From contig JAQUON010000049.1 of NCBI GenBank assembly GCA_028717045.1, positions 1-10,667 on the forward strand: a stretch of DNA of 10,667 bases, given 5' to 3'. The stretch is from Candidatus Omnitrophota bacterium. Lineage in GTDB: Bacteria > Omnitrophota > Gorgyraeia > Gygaellales > Profunditerraquicolaceae. The notes beneath the pieces are model-generated. The model was not told the origin of the DNA. It saw only the letters and a list, made by a program, of their open reading frames with translations, and did not search any database. Positions 5,901 through 10,667 of this stretch are shown here, one piece after another. Within the stretch, counting starts at the first letter, position 1. Every line of letters begins with the position of its first letter. Both the position numbers and the translations under genes were made by a program.

Positions 5901-7610
5901 ATGCCAGAGCATATAATCGAATTAGAGAACCTCGGCAAAAGGTATGAGCTGCCCGGCGTTTCGGTAAGCGGCCCGGTTGTTCATACAAGAGACGTCTGGG
6001 CGCTTAAGGGCGTCACTTTTGAGGCAACAAGAGGCACAGTTACCGGGATAATCGGCAGGAATGGCGCAGGAAAGACTACCCTCCTTAATATTATTGCCGG
6101 TACGCTTTCATCGAGCGAAGGTAACCTTGCCGTAAAGGGGAAAGTGCTCGGTTTGTTTAATTTAGGGGTGGGGTTTCAGGATGAGCTAAGCGGCAGGGAG
6201 AATATTTTTTTAAACGCTGCGCTCTTGGGGGCGCAGAGGAAGGAAGTAGAAGAAAAGCTGAATGCGATAGTTGAGTTTTCAGAACTAGGCGACTTCATCC
6301 ATATGCCCCTGGGTACTTATTCGCAAGGAATGCGCCTGAGGCTCGGTTTTAGTATTATCGCAAACCTTGAATTTGACATCCTGGCCATTGATGAAGTGCT
6401 TGCGGTAGGGGATTCATTGTTTCAGAGCAAATGTTTTCAGCGCCTGATGGAATTTAAACGCTCAGGCAAAACACTGGTATTCACCAGTCAGAATATGGAT
6501 TTGGTGCGCCGGCTTTGCGATAAGGTGATATTGCTTGAACACGGCAGGCTTTTATACGAGGGGACAGCCGAGGAGGGGATGCGCAGGTATCAGCAGGCGC
6601 TTGAGACTGAGCGTTTCTATGTGGGGCAGGGGCGTTTGCCTTCGGGGCTGGTAAAAGATACAAAGAAATGGGCGCAGGATATGGAAGACTGGGGGAAAAA
6701 ATTAGGGACCAAAGAGGTGGAAATCGAAACAGTTGAATTCATACACAGATTTGGCCTGCGCTCGAACCGGGTAAAGACGAGGAGCCCTTTAACTATCAGG
6801 GCAACATGCAAGGTGCATAATACCATCAAGGACCCTCATTTTGGGGTGGCAATTTTCAGGCGCGACGGCGTATACTGTTACGGGCCCAATACCGTATTTG
6901 ACGGGCATGTAATCGAAATGATGCAGCCGGGGAAGGCAAGCTTCCAGCTGCGGCTTAAAGAGCTGCTATTAGCCCCCGGGGAATACCGCATTTCCCTGGC
7001 TATCTGGGATAAGGATGAGGCCTTGCCTTTTGATTATCATAACGGCTTCTATCCGTTGCATATTACCGGCGGCGATAATAAAAACGATGCATTGCTTAAT
7101 ACCGTCTATGAAGCAGGGTCTGAAGGTTCAATAGTAAACCGGCTCAAGAAAATGATCGCAGGCAAGCCTTACGTGCAGCCTTCACCCGGCAAGGCTCAGG
7201 AGCCGTTATTGAATCCCGGTATCGAAATAGGCCGGGTGAGTCTTAGAGATACGCAAGGGTGTGGCAAAGACGTATGCACGACTTTAGAAGACCTGTATGT
7301 AGAGGTGCAATTGCTGAAATTTCCGAAAGAGAAAAATAATTTCTGCCTCTGGGCAGACATTTTTCGCGGCGACGGCATTTATTGCCAGGGTATACAGATG
7401 CCGATAGAAAAAGATAATTTTGCTCGCGCATTTTTCCCCGAGTTTCCGCTCTTACCGGGCAATTACGCGGCGGGCATCGGGGTGTGGGATTTTGTACGGA
7501 ATAAATTCATAGCATACAAAAATAACGCGCTAAGCTTTAAAATGGTATTTAACCGGCAGGACCACGGGACTGTATACTTAAGGCACCGGTGGGATTGGCA
7601 TATTACTTAA
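5901..7610 (+). CDS. wzt: ABC polysaccharide export ATPase (Wzt-like) with two tandem C-terminal glycan-binding-type domains
   Basis: 569 residues, well above the 400-430 typical of Wzt. The nucleotide-binding domain spans about 1-235: Walker A GRNGAGKTT (52-60), Q-loop region GVGFQDELSGREN (89-101), signature YSQGMRLR (140-147), and Walker B ILAIDEVLAVGD (160-171) with catalytic Glu165. The H-loop, normally S-H-D/N, reads TSQNMD, so the switch histidine is Gln197 (CAG, 6489-6491). After a linker of about 35 residues come two beta-rich Wzt-C-type domains, roughly 272-391 and 441-569. They share IFRRDGVYCYG (318-328) against IFRGDGIYCQG (487-497), and LLLAPGEYRISLAIWD (355-370) against FPLLPGNYAAGIGVWD (515-530). 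The ending VYLRHRWDW is typical of these domains. In characterised Wzt proteins, the single C-domain binds the modified non-reducing end of the O-chain before export. No Shine-Dalgarno is evident. Family role is secure; the substrate is unknown. Confidence 0.94.
   Translation: MPEHIIELENLGKRYELPGVSVSGPVVHTRDVWALKGVTFEATRGTVTGIIGRNGAGKTTLLNIIAGTLSSSEGNLAVKGKVLGLFNLGVGFQDELSGRENIFLNAALLGAQRKEVEEKLNAIVEFSELGDFIHMPLGTYSQGMRLRLGFSIIANLEFDILAIDEVLAVGDSLFQSKCFQRLMEFKRSGKTLVFTSQNMDLVRRLCDKVILLEHGRLLYEGTAEEGMRRYQQALETERFYVGQGRLPSGLVKDTKKWAQDMEDWGKKLGTKEVEIETVEFIHRFGLRSNRVKTRSPLTIRATCKVHNTIKDPHFGVAIFRRDGVYCYGPNTVFDGHVIEMMQPGKASFQLRLKELLLAPGEYRISLAIWDKDEALPFDYHNGFYPLHITGGDNKNDALLNTVYEAGSEGSIVNRLKKMIAGKPYVQPSPGKAQEPLLNPGIEIGRVSLRDTQGCGKDVCTTLEDLYVEVQLLKFPKEKNNFCLWADIFRGDGIYCQGIQMPIEKDNFARAFFPEFPLLPGNYAAGIGVWDFVRNKFIAYKNNALSFKMVFNRQDHGTVYLRHRWDWHIT
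6714..7607 (+). other. Tandem duplication of the Wzt C-terminal domain
   Basis: Two related domain copies lie in one reading frame, about 6714-7073 and 7221-7607, joined by a linker of about 50 residues (7074-7220). The shared landmarks are the IFR.DG.YC.G turn and the LLxPGxYxxxxxxWD hairpin, offset by 169 and 160 residues respectively, so a small insertion or deletion separates the copies. Protein-level identity is clear only in those segments, which points to an old duplication or to recruitment of a second domain, not a recent copy. Confidence 0.8.
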
Positions 7611-7616
7611 AAGCCC

Positions 7617-9464
7617 ATGAATACGTTTCCAACCGTATCTTTTATAATCGTAGATTATAACGGTGTTTCGCTCTTAGGGGATTGCCTTGATTCTTTGTGC
7701 GGCCAGGACTACCCGAAAGAGAAAATCGAAATTATTGTCGTAGATAACGGCGCAGGAAGCGATTCCGAGAGGCTCATAGTTACCCGATATCCGCACGTCA
7801 AGTACCTCAAAAGCAGCGTCAACAATTATTGCGCGGCAAACAACGTAGGAATACGAAAATCGAAAGGCGAGTTCGTGGCATTAGTGAACAATGACGCAAC
7901 GCTTGCACCCTGCTGGCTGAAAGAAATACTCCCTGTGATGCTTCATCACAAGAAAGCCGCGGCTGCATGCGGGAAGGTTTTGTTTCCCGACGGCAGAATC
8001 CAGGGCACCGGGCATATTGAGCTTCCTAACTTTTACTGGGCAGACCGGGGGTTTAAAGAAGAAGAGAGGGGCCAGTATGCGCACATTGAACAAATTGACA
8101 GCATTTCGCACTGCGCGGCAATATTCCGCAGGGAATGTATCATGCAGGCTGGTTTGCTCGACGAAGATTTTATTATGTATCTTGAAGACGTGGACATCTC
8201 CTTACGGATCGCCCAGAAAGGCTGGAAATTATTCTATGTGCCTTTAAGTATAGCGCATCATAAATTCCACGGCTCCATAGATGATGCCAGCGTTGAATTC
8301 TTGTGCGAGCGCAATAGGTTATTACTGCTGGCGAAGCATTTTCCAGAGAAGCTTGCCGACGCCTTGTTCGGAAAAGGGTTTTTTGCGAGGGCGCAGAGTA
8401 AAAAAGGCCTTTTGGGCATTCTGCCTCTGATTTTGGACAAGCTCTCAAAGCATCACGGTGCTGAAACGGCGCGCAGCCTTTTACCCGAGATATTCGCAGG
8501 CACAGAAAAGGTGCTAAATTACCAAAAGGATACCCTGGCCAAAAGGATAGCCGATGCGCAGGAGCAGTTTGAATCTCATAAGCGCCAATGTGCGGTTGAA
8601 ATCAATCTTTTGAAAGAAACGGTCGAAGCAGCGAAAAAGGATATAACGCAGCAGGGTGCACAGCTTGCCGAGACAGAGGCTCGGCTAAGCGAGGCATCTT
8701 GCGAACTGGTTCTGCTGAGGCAACGTTGCTCTGAAGCCGCGCAGGAAATCGCCGAGAAGGAGCAAGAGATTTCTTCAATCAACCGGCAACTCCTTCTTAA
8801 TACGCAGGTGCTCAGAGAGGCCCGGGAAGAGGCGTCATCCTTACAAAGCCAGTTGCACCAGATCTATAATTCCGAAACGTACCGTTTTATCGCAAAGCCG
8901 TTATGGAAAATACTCGATTTCTTTAAGGGTAAAAGAATAGCCCGGCTGGATTCGCACGGAAGCGGGGTTATTGTAATAAAGCCTTTCTGTGTGGGAACAG
9001 CTGATGCGCTTAATATGCTCAGGCAGCTTTGTCAATCCTATCCGCAGACACGGATTGCAATCTTTGCGAATGTAACGGCTGCGGATTATCAGGTGCTTAT
9101 CAACAGTGAATTTGCGCAAGACCGCTATATATTCAGCCCGGGTATCAACCGGCTGACAATATGGCGTCTGTGTAAGGCGCTTTTGCATATTCGCAGCATA
9201 CGCTATGACCAGTCAATTGTGCTGATGGGAGAACCGGCGTATCGCGGTTATTGGAAGGTTAAGCTATTTGCCTTACTGTGCGGGTCGCGCCGGATGAAAT
9301 TTCACTTCATCCGCCCTGCGCAGGCAGAATCACATGAAACGTATGCAGCGGTTAGGTATTTCGGCAAGGTGCTAAGCAGTGTTCTGCGGGTATCAGTCTT
9401 TGCGGTTGCGTTCTTACTCGGTATCGTAATTCCGCTTAAGCTCAAGAAAATTTTTCAAAAATGA
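7617..9464 (+). CDS. Composite GT2 glycosyltransferase with long coiled coil and C-terminal Rossmann-like, tail-anchored domain
   Basis: 615 residues, about twice a simple GT2 enzyme. The GT-A domain covers about 5-250: VSFIIVDYNG (7-16), IIVVDNGAGSDS (39-50), the metal-binding VNNDA (90-94, DxD equivalent), DGRIQGTGH (125-133), and MYLEDVDISLR (187-197) with the likely catalytic acidic pair Glu190-Asp191. RNRLLLLAKHFP (232-243) is typical of rhamnosyltransferase-like GT2 members. Residues about 300-415 are charged, rich in Glu, Gln, Ala, Lys and Leu, and form a predicted coiled coil. IYNSETYRF (416-424) then follows, a segment often seen after coiled coils in such enzymes. Residues 449-565 look alpha/beta (VIVIKP, RIAIFANV, YDQSIVLMGEPAYRG, WKVKLFALLCGSRR) and remind me of GT9-like or uncharacterised polysaccharide-locus domains. 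A hydrophobic stretch (594-606) and a lysine-rich tail suggest membrane attachment. It follows Wzt by six bases and overlaps the next gene by four. Confidence 0.88.
   Translation: MNTFPTVSFIIVDYNGVSLLGDCLDSLCGQDYPKEKIEIIVVDNGAGSDSERLIVTRYPHVKYLKSSVNNYCAANNVGIRKSKGEFVALVNNDATLAPCWLKEILPVMLHHKKAAAACGKVLFPDGRIQGTGHIELPNFYWADRGFKEEERGQYAHIEQIDSISHCAAIFRRECIMQAGLLDEDFIMYLEDVDISLRIAQKGWKLFYVPLSIAHHKFHGSIDDASVEFLCERNRLLLLAKHFPEKLADALFGKGFFARAQSKKGLLGILPLILDKLSKHHGAETARSLLPEIFAGTEKVLNYQKDTLAKRIADAQEQFESHKRQCAVEINLLKETVEAAKKDITQQGAQLAETEARLSEASCELVLLRQRCSEAAQEIAEKEQEISSINRQLLLNTQVLREAREEASSLQSQLHQIYNSETYRFIAKPLWKILDFFKGKRIARLDSHGSGVIVIKPFCVGTADALNMLRQLCQSYPQTRIAIFANVTAADYQVLINSEFAQDRYIFSPGINRLTIWRLCKALLHIRSIRYDQSIVLMGEPAYRGYWKVKLFALLCGSRRMKFHFIRPAQAESHETYAAVRYFGKVLSSVLRVSVFAVAFLLGIVIPLKLKKIFQK
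9291..9313. repeat. Perfect inverted repeat, 8-bp stem, 7-base loop
   Basis: CGGATGAA and TTCATCCG flank seven bases within the 3' part of the composite GT2 gene. GCGC pieces lie just outside both arms. No T-run follows, so it is not a typical terminator. It may be coincidence within the codons for RRMKFHFIRP, or a weak mRNA hairpin. Confidence 0.3.
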
Positions 9465-10642
9465 ATATTCTTTTTCTTTCCCGCGATTACCCGCCATTAC
9501 AGACCGGAGGCGTAGGTACCTATGTGTACGAGATTTCGCGATTGCTTGCGAAAATGGGTAACCAGGTGCATGTAATTACAGGCGCGCCAGAGGGGCCGCT
9601 TGAGTATATTGACCAGGGGGTGCACGTGGTGCGGGTCAGGGTTGCGGCACGCCGTTTCTTTGGCGGCTTTCCCGTAAGGCTTACAGGAGTAATCGAGCGC
9701 ATTGCCTATAGTATGTCGGTTTCTCGGGAGATTAAAAAACTTATCCGCAGGCACAGGATCGACATCATAGAAAGCTGTGAGGCGCGGGCAGAGGGTTTCT
9801 GGTTTTATCTTTTTCACAGGAATCCTGCGCTGGTGATTAAATTGCATACTCCCGAAAGTATTGTTTTTACATTAGACGGCATTCCTGCGACCCTTGATTT
9901 TAAATGTATAAAGGCATTAGAGGAATGGTGGATTTTACGCGCCCGTAAGCTCATCGGCTTAAGCCGCAACATCATTGATCTGACATCCCGTTATTTTAAA
10001 ATTCCTTTACGGAATGTGCCGGTGATTGAAAATCCTTTAGATACCGCCTTCTTTCGGCCTGACCCTTTAGTGCATCCGGTGCGCTACCGTATTTTATTTT
10101 CAGGGAGGCTGGAGTTTCGTAAGGGCGTCCATGTGCTTATAAGGGCGGTCCCTTTGTTGTTGGAAAGAATTCCTGAGGCAACGTTTCTTTTTGTGGGTAG
10201 TGATTGCGGGGTTAAAGAGTACCTGCTGAAGAAAACCAGAGAACTCGGTATTGAACGGGCCGTTGATTTTCTCAACCAGGTGCCCAGGGAACAGATGCTA
10301 CTGCATTACCAGCGATGTGAGGTGAGTGTGGTGCCTTCATTGTGGGAGAACCACCCATACGCGGTCCTGGAGGCAATGGCCTGTGGCAAGCCGGTGGTAG
10401 CCAGCAATATAGGGGGGATTCCGGAAATCATCCAGGACGGGTTTAATGGAATGTTGGTCCCTGCCGGCAGTCCTGTATCATTAGCCGCAGCCATAGAAAA
10501 GGTTTTGCTCGATGCGGAACTTAAGGCAAGGTTGGGGCGTAACGCACGGCATTACATAGAGCGTCAGTATGACCCGCAGTATCTGACGTTAAAAAATCTC
10601 GCTATCTACGTAACATTGCTGCGTCGGAAACCGAGTTCATAA
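9461..10642 (+). CDS. GT4-family (GT-B fold) glycosyltransferase
   Basis: 393 residues, normal for GT4. The N-terminal domain starts with MNILFLSRDYPPLQTGGVG, with the GGVG loop (17-20) typical of the family, and includes DIIESCEARAEGFW (101-114). LHTPES (129-134) is the usual interdomain-facing loop. The C-terminal donor-binding domain contains VIENPLDTAFFRPD (188-201), FSGRLEFRKGVHVLIRAV (213-230) with the phosphate-contacting Arg216 and Lys221 expected for the family, and FLFVGSD (242-248). The E-x7-E motif is in ENHPYAVLEAMACGKPVVASNIGGIPEII (Glu296 and Glu304). It should be a cytoplasmic or peripheral membrane retaining transferase that adds a sugar to the growing chain. It shares little beyond family motifs with the GT4 at 1636-2796, so it probably makes a different linkage. 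The start overlaps the GT2 stop by four bases (ATGA), with no Shine-Dalgarno, which suggests reinitiation. Confidence 0.93.
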   Translation: MNILFLSRDYPPLQTGGVGTYVYEISRLLAKMGNQVHVITGAPEGPLEYIDQGVHVVRVRVAARRFFGGFPVRLTGVIERIAYSMSVSREIKKLIRRHRIDIIESCEARAEGFWFYLFHRNPALVIKLHTPESIVFTLDGIPATLDFKCIKALEEWWILRARKLIGLSRNIIDLTSRYFKIPLRNVPVIENPLDTAFFRPDPLVHPVRYRILFSGRLEFRKGVHVLIRAVPLLLERIPEATFLFVGSDCGVKEYLLKKTRELGIERAVDFLNQVPREQMLLHYQRCEVSVVPSLWENHPYAVLEAMACGKPVVASNIGGIPEIIQDGFNGMLVPAGSPVSLAAAIEKVLLDAELKARLGRNARHYIERQYDPQYLTLKNLAIYVTLLRRKPSS

Positions 10643-10644
10643 GT

Positions 10645-10667
10645 ATGATTTTTTTGCCGAAACCAAA
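10645..10667 (+). CDS. Possible start of the next gene, cut by the window edge
   Basis: An ATG two bases after the preceding stop opens a frame reading MIFLPKP up to the edge. The tight spacing and orientation match the rest of the locus. With only seven codons and no clear ribosome site, no product can be named, and the true start could lie elsewhere. Confidence 0.35.

Noticed and set aside
5901..7610. Wzt gene as two fused ATPase genes.
   Set aside because: Only one set of Walker A, signature and Walker B motifs exists; the extra length is a second C-terminal beta domain.
7617..9464. The idea that the composite GT2 protein is two genes fused by a missed stop or assembly error.
   Set aside because: The frame is continuous through GT2, coiled coil and C-terminal domain with no frame change, and the linker segment IYNSETYRF is a known style of junction in such proteins.
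9497..9847. A 116-codon open frame on the - strand.
   Set aside because: It is antisense to the well-supported GT4 gene and shows no family motif.

Overview
The window is a tightly packed, single-strand run of ten complete genes, with the possible first codons of an eleventh at the right edge. Everything reads on the + strand. The largest gap between genes is 32 bp, and five of the nine junctions overlap. No terminator, RNA gene, mobile element or CRISPR array is visible. The main content is a cell-surface polysaccharide locus of the ABC-transporter-dependent type (Wzm/Wzt). The organism is most likely an uncultured Gram-negative-type bacterium, because it has Wzt with carbohydrate-binding C-terminal domains and an AsmA-like membrane-anchored protein. 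The style of the genes (variant GroES, AsmA-like protein, PNPT with an unusual motif) reminds me of Omnitrophota or related lineages, but this is an impression and not a proof.

Layout. Positions 5-1646 hold three genes with no direct sugar role: a PEBP/YbhB-like protein, an AsmA-like single-span protein, and a variant GroES-like co-chaperonin. Positions 1636-5061 hold a GT4 glycosyltransferase, a polyprenyl-phosphate sugar-1-phosphate transferase (the likely priming enzyme), and an FAD-dependent oxidoreductase of the UDP-galactopyranose mutase/protoporphyrinogen-oxidase type. Positions 5064-7610 encode the exporter: the Wzm-type permease, then an unusually long Wzt-type ATPase. Positions 7617-10642 hold a large composite GT2 protein (GT2, long coiled coil, extra Rossmann-like domain, hydrophobic basic tail) and a second GT4 glycosyltransferase.

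How they may work together (inference from family knowledge). The PNPT enzyme would load a sugar-phosphate onto undecaprenyl phosphate, and the GT4/GT2 enzymes would extend the chain in the cytoplasm. Wzm/Wzt would then export the finished glycan, with the Wzt C-terminal domains recognising a terminal feature of the chain. The FAD enzyme may modify a nucleotide sugar or the lipid-linked chain. No Wzx, Wzy or ligase is visible.

The most interesting points are these. The Wzt homologue carries two tandem C-terminal carbohydrate-binding-like domains, and its H-loop histidine is replaced by Gln. The PNPT enzyme has Asn in place of a normally catalytic Asp and a decayed His motif. The GT2 protein next to Wzt has a long coiled coil, which suggests a chain-length ruler or terminator analogous to WbdD or WbbB.
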